From: JAWLCA01 sp041687395
GTDB taxonomy: Bacteria; Pseudomonadota; Alphaproteobacteria; Rhodobacterales; Rhodobacteraceae
NCBI GenBank assembly: GCA_041687395.1
Contig: JAWLCA010000005.1
Location: 62,001-126,000, forward strand
Direction of reading: 5' to 3'
DNA: 64,000 nt
Position 1 is the first letter of the stretch. Each line of letters begins with the position of its first letter. A program made the position numbers and the translations under genes. Under the pieces are notes generated by a model, which saw only the letters and a list, made by a program, of their open reading frames with translations, was not told the origin of the DNA and did no database searches. Positions 50,457 through 58,867 of this stretch are shown here, piece by piece.

Positions 50457-52235
50457 ATGACCGGTGACCAGATCACGCTGTTTGCGATCTTTGCGGGCGT
50501 CTTCGCCATGTTTGCATGGGGACGGGTGCGCTACGATCTCGTGGCCTTCGCGGCGTTGATCCTGGGCGTCGTCCTGGGGGTCGTGCCGGAGGAACGTGCG
50601 TTCTCAGGCTTCGGCCACCCCGCCACCTTCATCGTGGCGTTGGTGCTGATCGCGTCAGCCGGGCTCAGCCGGTCGGGGGCGATCGGCCTGCTGACCCGCG
50701 GTGTCGTCGATTCCGACCGCAGCACACCGGTGCATATCGCGCTTCTGGGCGGGCTGGGCGCGGTGATGTCGGGCTTCATGAACAACATCGCGGCGCTGGC
50801 CCTCTTGATGCCCGTGGACCTGCAGACCGCACGCAAGGCGGGGCGGGCTGCCGCGCTGACACTGATGCCGCTGTCCTTCGCCACGATCCTGGGCGGCATG
50901 GTCACCCTGATCGGAACCCCGCCGAACATCATAGTCGCCAGCATCCGGGCCGAGGAATTGGGCAGTTCGTTCCGGATGTTCGATTTCGCGCCCGTCGGGC
51001 TGCTGATCGCGGGGGCGGGTCTGGCCTGGATCACGCTGGTCGGCTGGCGGCTGATCCCCAAGCGTGAGGCGCCCGGGGATGCCGAAGCGGAATTTGCCGA
51101 CTATGTCGCCGAACTGGTGGTGCCGAAGGACAACAAGGCCATCGGCAACCGGGTGAGCGAGCTGGAAGAGGCCGCCGACAGCGCCGACGTGGCGATCCTG
51201 TCGCTGATCCGCGACGGCAAGCGGCGCCATGGCGCGGTGCGCAACCTGCCCCTGAAGGCCGAGGACGTGCTGCTCGTCGAAGGCTCGCCCGAGGCGCTGG
51301 ACGAATTCCGCTCCGCCGTGAAGCTTGCTTTTCCGGACGAAGGCAAGAGCGATGAAGACCCGCCCAGTGCCGCGGGCAGCGGACAGATTCTGATCGAAGC
51401 TGTCGCGCAACAGGGGTCCCGCATCACCGGCCGGACGGCGCAAACGATCGGCCTCGCCTGGCGGCAGAATGCCATCCTGATGGGCATCTCGCGCAGCGGA
51501 AAGACGATCCGCCAGCGCGCCCGGCAGACACGCGTGCAGGCGGGCGACATCCTCTTGCTTCTGGTGCCCGAAGAGACCGCGGAGCACGTCATCGAGTGGC
51601 TGGGCTGCCTGCCGCTTGCGGGTCGCAGCCTGACGGTGACGCAAGAACACAAGGCGATCTATGGACTCGCGCTCTTCGCCGGTGCGGTCGTTGCGGCCAG
51701 CCTTGGCGCGATCACCATGCCGGTGGCCCTGGGGATCGTGGTGATCGGCTACGTCCTGGGGCGCGTTCTGACGGGGCGCGACATCTATGCCAGCGTGGAC
51801 TGGCCGGTGATCGTGCTTCTGGGGTCGATGATCCCGCTGGGGCTGGCGCTGGACCAGACCGGCGGGACGGCACTGATTGCCGGATGGCTGACCGCCGCAA
51901 CCGAAGGACTGCCGGTCTGGGTCAGCCTGGCCATACTGATGGTCGTGACCATGACCCTGTCGGACGTGCTGAACAACAACGCCACGACGATCCTTGCGGC
52001 GCCCATCGGCATCCGCACGGCAGAGCAGATGGGCGTCAGCCCCGATCCGTTCCTGATGGCGGTCGCCGTGGCCGCGTCCTGCGCGTTCCTGACACCCATC
52101 GGGCACCAGAACAACACCGTGATCCTGGGCCCCGGCGGCTACCGCTTCGGCGATTACTGGCGGATGGGCCTGCCGCTGGAGATCATCGTGGTTGCGGTCG
52201 GCATCCCAGCGATCCTGATGTTCTGGCCGCTGTGA
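50457..52235 (+). CDS. SLC13-family permease with central TrkA-C domains (first of two paralogues)
   Basis: This 592-residue anion transporter has membrane helices at 1-190 and 390-592, around two RCK/TrkA-C domains (about 205-300 and 305-385; AILSLIRDGKRRHGAVRN, ILMGISRSGKTIRQRARQT). Family motifs are LIGTPPNIIVAS, SDVLNNNATTILAAPIGI and FLTPIGHQNNTVILGPGGYRF. Substrates in this group include sulfate, other oxyanions and dicarboxylates; the sequence does not decide. It converges with its paralogue's operon, separated by 6 bp from the lipoprotein stop. Confidence 0.9.
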   Translation: MTGDQITLFAIFAGVFAMFAWGRVRYDLVAFAALILGVVLGVVPEERAFSGFGHPATFIVALVLIASAGLSRSGAIGLLTRGVVDSDRSTPVHIALLGGLGAVMSGFMNNIAALALLMPVDLQTARKAGRAAALTLMPLSFATILGGMVTLIGTPPNIIVASIRAEELGSSFRMFDFAPVGLLIAGAGLAWITLVGWRLIPKREAPGDAEAEFADYVAELVVPKDNKAIGNRVSELEEAADSADVAILSLIRDGKRRHGAVRNLPLKAEDVLLVEGSPEALDEFRSAVKLAFPDEGKSDEDPPSAAGSGQILIEAVAQQGSRITGRTAQTIGLAWRQNAILMGISRSGKTIRQRARQTRVQAGDILLLLVPEETAEHVIEWLGCLPLAGRSLTVTQEHKAIYGLALFAGAVVAASLGAITMPVALGIVVIGYVLGRVLTGRDIYASVDWPVIVLLGSMIPLGLALDQTGGTALIAGWLTAATEGLPVWVSLAILMVVTMTLSDVLNNNATTILAAPIGIRTAEQMGVSPDPFLMAVAVAASCAFLTPIGHQNNTVILGPGGYRFGDYWRMGLPLEIIVVAVGIPAILMFWPL

Positions 52236-52241
52236 GGCCGA

Positions 52242-52625
52242 TCAGTGCACGGGCTGCGGCGGCGGCGACTGGAACACATAGTTGCGCCCGACCTCATCCT
52301 GCACGCTGACCGTTCCCGCAGGCGCCAGCAGCGGGTCGAGCGTCAGCGCCGCGAATATCGCACCCACGATCTGCGCCAAGTGACTGCGCCGGTCGTCCAG
52401 CGTGACGGAATAGGACAGCGGGACCGTGCACCCGCTCATCTGCCCGGCCCAGCTGCGCGGCCCTTGCGCAACCGCCTCGGCACGGGTGGCGCGGCAGACC
52501 TGGCCGTCGGTCAGCATCACCCGCAGATCGCCGTTCGAGGAAAGGCGCGCCTCTTGCGGGCGCGGGTCGCCAATCGCAGCGCAAGCCAGCACCACCAGCG
52601 GGAGGGCAAGGACAAGACGGCGCAT
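52242..52625 (-). CDS. Small exported lipoprotein-like protein
   Basis: This 127-residue protein has a hydrophobic signal with lipobox-like end (MRRLVLALPLVVLACAA, LVVLAC). A short beta-rich region follows (DLRVMLTDGQVCRATRAEAVA, MSGCTVPLSYSVTLDD) with two further cysteines. I recognise no family. It follows the second SLC13 gene by 14 bp, so a link to that transporter is plausible. The open frame continues 100 codons upstream through SLC13 coding DNA and is not real there. Confidence 0.7.
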   Translation of the reverse strand: MRRLVLALPLVVLACAAIGDPRPQEARLSSNGDLRVMLTDGQVCRATRAEAVAQGPRSWAGQMSGCTVPLSYSVTLDDRRSHLAQIVGAIFAALTLDPLLAPAGTVSVQDEVGRNYVFQSPPPQPVH

Positions 52626-52639
52626 GGCATTCCTTTCGG

Positions 52640-54421
52640 TCAGAGCGGCCAGAAGACTGGTACCACGAGGCTGACCGTTGCGGCCAGAATGATGTTGAGG
52701 GGCATCCCGATCCGCAGGAAATCGGTGAACCGATAGCCGCCAGGGCCGTAGACCAACGTATTGGTCTGATAGCCGATTGGCGTGGCGAAACTGGCCGAGG
52801 ACGCAACCATCACCGTGACGACAAGCGGCCGGGGATCGACCCCGAGCGAGAGCGCAAGGCCGATGGCGATGGGGGTGACCACGACCGCCACCGCATTGTT
52901 GGTAACCAGTTCGGTCAGTATCCACGTCATCAGATAGACGCCCAGGATGATGAAAGCCGGCGGAAGCGCGGCAAAGCCGGGCACCAGGGCCTCGACCATC
53001 GCCTGCGCGGCGCCCGATTGTTCCAGCCCCGCCCCGACCGCCAGCATCCCGAAGATCAGCGCCAGCAGGCGGCCGTCGATGAAGCCGAACGCCTCGTCCG
53101 CGTCGATGCAGCGGGTGATCAGCACGATGGCGACGCCGACAAAGGCCAGGGCGACGATCGGCGCCAGGTTCAGCGCCGACAGGATCACGATGCCCGCCAG
53201 GACCGCGACCACGATCGGCGCATGGCGGCGGCGAAACGCCCGCTCCGAAGGTTGCGTGACCTCGACCATCTCCATGTCGCGGGCCAGGCGCTGGATATCC
53301 TCGGGCGCGCCTTCCAGCAGCAGCGTGTCGCCCACCCGGACCACCAGATCGTCCAGCTGCCGCCCGATGTTCTGGTTTCGCCTGTGCACCGCAAGGGTAT
53401 AGACTCCGTAGCGGCGGCGCAGGCGCATCTGGCCCAGGCTGCGGCCGACCATCAGACAGCCGGGCGTGATCAGCACCTCCACCGTCGTGGTCTGCACCGA
53501 ACTCAGCTTGTCCACCTGCCGCAATTCCTTGTTGGCCTGCAGGCCCAGCACCTCGGACATGGGCGTGCGCAGCACCACGCGGTCGCCGGCCTGCAACACC
53601 ACCGCCGCCATGTCGCCGCGCCGAAGGCTGGCGTCGCCGCGCAACACGTCGATCACCCGTGCGCCGCCGCGGCGGAACAACTCCACCTCCGCGATCTTGC
53701 GGCCGATCAGGTCGCTGTCCTCGGGCACCGCCACCTCGGTGAAGAATTTCATCCGGCTGCGGTCGCCCAGCAGGGCGGCCATGGAATCGCGGTCGGGCAG
53801 CAGGCGACGCGAGAACAGCGCCAGATAGGTCATGCCGACCGCAGCGATCACAAGGCCGATGGGGGTGATCTCGAAGATCGAGAAGGGCGCCAGCCCCTGG
53901 GCCCGCGCCACCCCGTCGACCAGCAGGTTGGTCGAGGTGCCGAGCAGCGTGATCGTGCCGCCAAAGATCGACAGGTAGCTGAGCGGGATCAGCACCTTGG
54001 ACGGCGAAACCGCCATCTGCTTGGCCAGTTGCATGAAGATCGGGATCATCACCACCACGACCGGCGTGTTGTTGACGAAGGCCGACATGCCCACGATGCC
54101 CACCGACAGCAGCACCAGCGTGCGGATCGGCCGCGCCCCCACGTTCCGCGCGGCGATCTGCGTCACCCAGTCCAGCGCGCCCGTTCGCACCAGCGCGCCT
54201 ACGATGATGAACAGCGCCGCGATCGTCCAGGGCGCGGGGTTGGAAAAGGCCGCGATCGCCGCCTGATGCGGCAGGATGCCAAGGACGAGCATGACGACCG
54301 CCCCGGCGATGGCCACAACCTCGACCGGATAGGTCTCACGTATGAACAAAACGAACATGCCCAGGATGATGGCGATGGCCAACATCGCCTCGGTCGTCGG
54401 GCTGAGATCAAGTCCGATCAT
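52640..54421 (-). CDS. SLC13-family permease with central TrkA-C domains (second paralogue)
   Basis: This 593-residue protein has the same order of helices and two central RCK domains as the neighbour at 50457 (KFFTEVAVPEDSDLIGRKIAEVE; VYTLAVHRRNQNIGRQLDDLVV). Its motifs are LLGTSTNLLVDG, LVTNNAVAVVVTPIAIG and FATPIGYQTNTLVYGPGGYRF. It differs from the paralogue in its substrate-loop residues (STN versus PPN). It belongs to a run mgtE-fau-ymdB-this gene-lipoprotein, though a 63-bp gap precedes it, so it may have its own promoter. Confidence 0.9.
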   Translation of the reverse strand: MIGLDLSPTTEAMLAIAIILGMFVLFIRETYPVEVVAIAGAVVMLVLGILPHQAAIAAFSNPAPWTIAALFIIVGALVRTGALDWVTQIAARNVGARPIRTLVLLSVGIVGMSAFVNNTPVVVVMIPIFMQLAKQMAVSPSKVLIPLSYLSIFGGTITLLGTSTNLLVDGVARAQGLAPFSIFEITPIGLVIAAVGMTYLALFSRRLLPDRDSMAALLGDRSRMKFFTEVAVPEDSDLIGRKIAEVELFRRGGARVIDVLRGDASLRRGDMAAVVLQAGDRVVLRTPMSEVLGLQANKELRQVDKLSSVQTTTVEVLITPGCLMVGRSLGQMRLRRRYGVYTLAVHRRNQNIGRQLDDLVVRVGDTLLLEGAPEDIQRLARDMEMVEVTQPSERAFRRRHAPIVVAVLAGIVILSALNLAPIVALAFVGVAIVLITRCIDADEAFGFIDGRLLALIFGMLAVGAGLEQSGAAQAMVEALVPGFAALPPAFIILGVYLMTWILTELVTNNAVAVVVTPIAIGLALSLGVDPRPLVVTVMVASSASFATPIGYQTNTLVYGPGGYRFTDFLRIGMPLNIILAATVSLVVPVFWPL

Positions 54422-54484
54422 GGCCGTCCCGCCAAACCTGTCGCCCCGATCATCGTGGGAATGACCGCGCCCATCAAGCCCCGG

Positions 54485-55297
54485 TCACGGCACGGCCGGG
54501 GAAAGGCGGCCACCGACGCGCACCGGCACGGCCCGCTGCGCAAGCCCGGTGCGGTCGTCGGTCTCGACGAACAGGCCCGACAGCGTCGCCTCTCCCGTCG
54601 CGGGCTCGAACCGACCCTTGGGCATGCCGGTGATGAAGCGCCGCATCGGCTCGGACTTCTCGACGCCGATGACGCTGTCATAATCGCCGCACATCCCGGC
54701 GTCGGCCTGGAACGCCGTGCCGCCGGGCAGGATCTGGGTGTCCGCGGTCGGAATGTGGGTATGAGTGCCGACGACGATGCTGGCGCGGCCGTCGCACCAA
54801 TGGCCCATCGCCATCTTCTCGCTCGTCGCCTCGCAATGCATGTCCACCAGCACCGCCTGCGTCTGCCCGCCCAGCGGATGGGCCTTCAGCACCGGCGAGA
54901 TGGCCGAGAACGGATCGTCGAAGGGGCGCTTCATGAACACCTGCCCCAGCGCCTGCGCCACCAGGATCTTGCGCCCATCCTGCAGGCTGAAGACCCGTGC
55001 GCCGCGCCCCGGCGCCACCTTGGCAAAATTAAGCGGCCGGATGATCCGCTGCTCCTGCTCGGCAAAGGCCAGCATTGCCTTCTGGTCAAAGGCATGGTCG
55101 CCCAGCGTCAGGCAGTCGGCGCCTGCTTCCAGCAGCGCGGTGGCGTGTTCCGGCGACAGCCCCGCGCCCGAGGTCGCGTTCTCGCCGTTGACCACCACGA
55201 AATCGAGGCCCCAGTCGGCCCGCAGCCCGGCCAGCCGCTCGGCCACCGCCTTGCGGCCCGACCGGCCCATCACATCGCCAAGAAAGAGGATACGCAT
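54485..55297 (-). CDS. YmdB-family metallophosphoesterase (TIGR00282)
   Basis: This 270-residue calcineurin-like phosphoesterase begins MRILFLGDVMGRSGRKAVAERL and has VVNGENATSGAGL, LTLGDHAFDQK, LVDMHCEATSEKMAMGHWCDGRASIVVGTHTHIPTAD (in parts MHCEATSEKMAMG and VGTHTHIPTAD) and GMCGDYDSVIGV. Such residues form the di-metal site. In Bacillus the family member hydrolyses cAMP and influences RNase Y; its role in alphaproteobacteria is not established. It lies 9 bp after the fau gene. Confidence 0.92.
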   Translation of the reverse strand: MRILFLGDVMGRSGRKAVAERLAGLRADWGLDFVVVNGENATSGAGLSPEHATALLEAGADCLTLGDHAFDQKAMLAFAEQEQRIIRPLNFAKVAPGRGARVFSLQDGRKILVAQALGQVFMKRPFDDPFSAISPVLKAHPLGGQTQAVLVDMHCEATSEKMAMGHWCDGRASIVVGTHTHIPTADTQILPGGTAFQADAGMCGDYDSVIGVEKSEPMRRFITGMPKGRFEPATGEATLSGLFVETDDRTGLAQRAVPVRVGGRLSPAVP

Positions 55298-55306
55298 GGC
55301 GCAGGC

Positions 55307-55885
55307 TTAGGCGCGACCGTCGCCCGGGGCAAGGGCGGGAAACGCCCGCACGCCTGCGTCGGTCACGATCATGTCCAGCCGCTGGTCCGTCGGCTCGCGC
55401 GGCACTGCCGCCACCTCTTGCGCGGCAAAGGCGTAGCCGATCGCGGTGACCGGGCCGCGCGCGCGCAAGCGCTCCAGCGTCCGATCGTAGAAGCCGCCGC
55501 CATAGCCCAGCCGGTAGCCCAGCGCGTCAAAGGCCAGCAGCGGCACGATCAGCACCGCCGGCTCCAGCCACTCCCCCGCCTCTGGAACCCGCGCGCCGAA
55601 GGGGCCATCGATCATCTCGGCCCCCGGATGCCAGGCCCGGAACTTTAGCGGCAGCCCCTTGCCCGCGATCACCGGCACGCAGACCGGGCCCCGATGCGCA
55701 GCCATCGCGGACAGCGGGTCGATTTCGGTCCGCATCGGCATGTAACCCGACACCACCTGCCCCGCATGCCCCGCCAGCACGTCCGCCAGATGATCTGTCG
55801 CCTGCCCCTGCCCCTCGGCATGGGCCACCGCGCGCCGCGCCATCGCGTCGCGCCGTGCCGCGGCCTTCTCCTCGGCCAGGGTCAC
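55307..55885 (-). CDS. 5-formyltetrahydrofolate cyclo-ligase
   Basis: The enzyme returns 5-formyl-THF to 5,10-methenyl-THF with ATP. The 192-residue protein has the N-terminal Lys/Arg-rich helix (EEKAAARRDAMARR) and the ATP/folate motif ALGYRLGYGGGFYDRTLERL, with TDQRLDMIVTDAGVRAF at the end. The GTG at 55885 overlaps the mgtE stop (GTGA). A longer frame upstream is a shadow of mgtE. The product is often called YgfA or Fau. Confidence 0.93.
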   Translation of the reverse strand: MTLAEEKAAARRDAMARRAVAHAEGQGQATDHLADVLAGHAGQVVSGYMPMRTEIDPLSAMAAHRGPVCVPVIAGKGLPLKFRAWHPGAEMIDGPFGARVPEAGEWLEPAVLIVPLLAFDALGYRLGYGGGFYDRTLERLRARGPVTAIGYAFAAQEVAAVPREPTDQRLDMIVTDAGVRAFPALAPGDGRA

Positions 55886-57267
55886 AGCAACACCACCGAG
55901 GCAAGGCCGAGGAAGGCAAAGAAGCCCACCACATCCGTCACGGTGGTCACGAACGGCCCCGACGCCAGCGCCGGGTCGATCCCCGACCGTTCCAGCACCA
56001 TCGGGATCACGATGCCGCCCATCGCGGCGGCGACCTGCGTCAGTATCATCGCCAGACCGATCACAACCGCCAGCATCGGCACGCCGAACCAGAAGCCGGC
56101 GACCAACGCCATCAGAAGCCCGAAGGCGATGCCGTTCAGCGCGCCCACCGCAACCTCGCGCCGGACCACGCGCACCGCGTTCTGCGCCGTCAGATCCCGC
56201 GTGGCGATCGCGCGCACCGCGACCGTCATGGTCTGCGTGCCCGCGTTCCCGCCCATCGATGCCACGATCGGCATCAGCACCGCCAGCGCGACCATCTGGT
56301 CGATCGTGTCCGAGAACGCGTTGATCACCAGCGAGGCGAGGATCGCCGTCAGCAGGTTCACGAACAGCCAGACCGCGCGGCCCTTCGCGGCCTCCAGCAC
56401 GGTGTCCGACAGGCTGCTTTCGTCGCTGACACCGGCCAGACGCAGGATGTCCTCCTCGTGCTCCTCGTCCAGAACGGCCATGGCGTCGTCGATGGTGATG
56501 ACGCCGACCAGCCGCCCGTCGGCATCCACCACAGGGGTGGAAATCAGGTGATACTGGTTGAACTGATAGGCGATGTCGGCCTCCGGCTCGGTCGCCTTCA
56601 CGGTGCGGAACATCTCTTCCGTGATCTCGCGCAGCTTCACCGCGCGCTTCGACGACAGAAGCCGGCCCAGCGTCACGTGGCCGACGGGCTTCATCCGCGG
56701 GTCGACAAGGATCACGTGGTAGAACTGTTCGGGCAGCCACGCTTCGGCGCGCAGGAAGTCGATTGTCTCGCCCACCGTCCAGTGCTCGGGCACCGCCACG
56801 GTCTCGCGCTGCATCAGGCGGCCGGCAGAATACTCCGGGAACGACATCGCCTGTTGCACGGCGGCGCGGTCGGCCTCTTCCAGCGCGCCCAGGATGATCT
56901 GCTGCTGGTCCTCCTCCAGATCCTCCAGAATGTCGACGACGTCATCGGATTCCAGCTCGCGCACGGCGTCCGTCAGCACGTCGCGCGGCAGGTACTCGAT
57001 CACCTCCTCGCGGATCGACTCGTCGATCTCCGACAGGATCTCGCCGTCCATCTCGCGCGACCACAGCTGCAGCAGGCCGCGCCGTTCCGACGGGCTGATC
57101 TGCTCCAGTAGGTCGGCGATGTCGGCCGCGTGCAGCGGCTCCAGCAACTCGGTCAGACGGTCGGTATCCTGCGCCTCGACCGCGTCCAGAATCTCGGCCA
57201 CCCGGCGGCGGTCAAGCGGATGGTCGGCGTCGTCCCGTGGGGTCTGGTCGGTCGGTTCCTCGGCCAT
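55882..57267 (-). CDS. mgtE: Magnesium transporter MgtE
   Basis: MgtE is a homodimeric Mg2+ channel gated by cytoplasmic Mg2+. The 461-residue protein has an N domain (residues 20-140, LLEPLHAADIADLLEQISPSERRGLL), two CBS domains (AVPEHWTVGETIDFL; STPVVDADGRLVGVITIDDAMAVLDEEHEEDI, in parts DADGRLVGVITIDD), the connecting helix and five membrane segments with LPIVASMGGNAGTQTMTV, the pore signature. GDP-type acidic residues of the gating site are present (EEHEED). GGGGGGCAGCC precedes the ATG at 57267. No Mg2+ riboswitch is visible upstream. Confidence 0.95.
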   Translation of the reverse strand: MAEEPTDQTPRDDADHPLDRRRVAEILDAVEAQDTDRLTELLEPLHAADIADLLEQISPSERRGLLQLWSREMDGEILSEIDESIREEVIEYLPRDVLTDAVRELESDDVVDILEDLEEDQQQIILGALEEADRAAVQQAMSFPEYSAGRLMQRETVAVPEHWTVGETIDFLRAEAWLPEQFYHVILVDPRMKPVGHVTLGRLLSSKRAVKLREITEEMFRTVKATEPEADIAYQFNQYHLISTPVVDADGRLVGVITIDDAMAVLDEEHEEDILRLAGVSDESSLSDTVLEAAKGRAVWLFVNLLTAILASLVINAFSDTIDQMVALAVLMPIVASMGGNAGTQTMTVAVRAIATRDLTAQNAVRVVRREVAVGALNGIAFGLLMALVAGFWFGVPMLAVVIGLAMILTQVAAAMGGIVIPMVLERSGIDPALASGPFVTTVTDVVGFFAFLGLASVVLL

Positions 57268-57405
57268 GGCTGCCCCCCTTTCCCGGTCTGATGCGCTGCG
57301 GCGGACCATAGCGGACAGGGGCTTTTCCGCAACCGCGCAATCGGCGAATTTACCGGCCCCGCAAAGGCGGATAAGGTCGGTCGGTTTGCGGCGAAAGGGG
57401 CGGCG

Positions 57406-58692
57406 ATGGCGGAACTTCTGATCGGGCAGGTGCTGTCCTTCCCGGCCGATCCGTTCGTGGGGGGGCCGGATGCTGCGCGGCATTCTGCGCGCGGGGCGGT
57501 GCTGATCGACAACGGCCGGATCGTCGCGGTCGGAGAGGCGGACGACCTGCGCGCCGCGCATCCGCAGGTGGCGGTAACGGACCACGGCGACGGCCTCATC
57601 TCGGCCGGGTTCATAGACGCCCATGTCCACTTTCCCCAGACCGCGATCATCGCCTCCTGGGGCAAGCGGCTGATCGACTGGCTGAACACCTACACCTTCC
57701 CCGAGGAGATGCGCTTTGCCGACCCCGCCTATGCGGCCGAGGTGGCAGAGCGTTATCTCGACCTGACGCTGGCGGACGGCACCACGACGGTCAGCAGCTA
57801 CTGCACGATCCACCCCGAAAGCGTCGATGCCTTCTTCACCGCAGCCCAGGCGCGCGGCCTGCGCGCGCTGGCGGGCAAGACCTGCATGGACCGCAACGCG
57901 CCCGACGGCCTGCGCGACACGCCGCAGACGGCCCATGACGACAGCGCGGCGTTGCTGGCGCGGTGGCACGGGGTGGACCGGCTCGCTTACGTCATCACGC
58001 CGCGGTTCGCGCCCACTTCGACGCCCGAACAACTGGAGGCCCTCGGGGCGCTCTGGGCCGACCATCCCGATTGCCTGATGCAGACGCATCTGAGCGAACA
58101 GGTGGACGAGATCGCCTGGGTCAAGTCGCTGTTCCCCGACGCCCGCGACTATCTGGACACCTACGAAGCCTTCGGCCTGCTGGGACCGAACGGGGTCTAC
58201 GGCCACGCGATCCATCTGGAACCGCGAGAGCGTGACCGGCTGGCGGAAGTGAACGCGGCGCTGGTGCATTGCCCGACCTCGAACACCTTCATCGGGTCGG
58301 GGCTGTTCGACATGGCCGGCCTGCGGGCCGCCGGGCAGCGGGTGGGGCTGGCGACCGATACCGGGGGCGGGTCGTCGTTTTCCATGCTGCGAACGATGGC
58401 CGCGGCCTATGAGGTGGGCCAGTTGCGCGGCACCGCCCTGCACCCGGCGCAGCTATGGTGGCTGGCGACGGTGGGGTCCGCGCAGGCGCTGCGGATCGAC
58501 GACAAGGTGGGGAACCTCGCGCCGGGGATGGAGGCGGATCTGCTGGTGATCGACCTCGCCTCGACCCCCGCGATTTCCCAGCGCGCGGCGCGGGCGGGCG
58601 ACCTGTGGGAGGCGCTGTTTCCCACGATCATGATGGGCGACGACCGGGCAATCCGGGCGGTCTATGCGGGTGGGCGACGGGTGAAGGGATGA
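57406..58692 (+). CDS. guaD: Guanine deaminase
   Basis: GuaD turns guanine into xanthine, feeding purine catabolism. The 428-residue amidohydrolase has zinc-binding SAGFIDAHVHFPQ, the helix with QTHLSEQVDEI, GVYGHAIHLEPRERD and TDTGGGSSFSMLRTM, and ends with the family's beta domain (GNLAPGMEADLLVIDL). It lies 138 bp from the divergent mgtE start. Past its stop, 5 bp away, begins the reversed element copy 6. Confidence 0.94.
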   Translation: MAELLIGQVLSFPADPFVGGPDAARHSARGAVLIDNGRIVAVGEADDLRAAHPQVAVTDHGDGLISAGFIDAHVHFPQTAIIASWGKRLIDWLNTYTFPEEMRFADPAYAAEVAERYLDLTLADGTTTVSSYCTIHPESVDAFFTAAQARGLRALAGKTCMDRNAPDGLRDTPQTAHDDSAALLARWHGVDRLAYVITPRFAPTSTPEQLEALGALWADHPDCLMQTHLSEQVDEIAWVKSLFPDARDYLDTYEAFGLLGPNGVYGHAIHLEPRERDRLAEVNAALVHCPTSNTFIGSGLFDMAGLRAAGQRVGLATDTGGGSSFSMLRTMAAAYEVGQLRGTALHPAQLWWLATVGSAQALRIDDKVGNLAPGMEADLLVIDLASTPAISQRAARAGDLWEALFPTIMMGDDRAIRAVYAGGRRVKG

Positions 58693-58697
58693 CGGCT

Positions 58698-58769
58698 GCT
58701 CACGCGTGAGCAGATTTCCAAGCAATTGATTTCAATGACTATTATATTTTCTGTCAACCATTTGGAAAC
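58698..58769 (-). repeat. 72-bp element, copy 6 (reversed, variant GCTCAC)
   Basis: Read on the minus strand the left end is GTTTCCAAATGGTTGACAG at 58769 and the right end is palindrome GCTCACGCGTGAGC (58711-58698), extended to CTGCTCACGCGTGAGCAG. The left half-site is degenerate (CAAATGG), but the GG, the TnnACAG and the CTTG positions align without gaps with the other copies. It begins 5 bp after the guaD stop. Confidence 0.75.
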
Positions 58770-58791
58770 CTTTTCCGCCATGGTGGGAAAA

Positions 58792-58863
58792 GTTAAGTGC
58801 AGGTAAACAGAAAATCGAAAGTCAAGCCATTTCAACAGCTTGGCTTTTTGTGCACGCGTGCAC
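58792..58863 (+). repeat. 72-bp palindrome-ended intergenic element, copy 5
   Basis: GTTAAGTGCAGGTAAACA on the left with GTGCAGG at 58797; palindrome GTGCACGCGTGCAC at 58850-58863, 53 bp on. It stands head to head with copy 6 across a 22-bp spacer. The palindrome ends 4 bp before the stop of the convergent YdcZ-like gene. Confidence 0.9.
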
Positions 58864-58867
58864 GCCC

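Noticed and set aside
57268..57405. Magnesium riboswitch upstream of mgtE
   Set aside because: Only 138 bp separate the divergent genes and no M-box or ykoK-like folding pattern is visible.
15203..58863. The element palindromes as intrinsic terminators
   Set aside because: On the strand of the abutting gene the palindrome is followed by an A-run or mixed sequence, not by T residues; on the other strand the T-run precedes it.
15145..58863. The elements as parS or dif sites
   Set aside because: The core CACGCGTG differs from the parS core CACGTG, and several copies with a long internal spacing do not fit a single-copy dif site.
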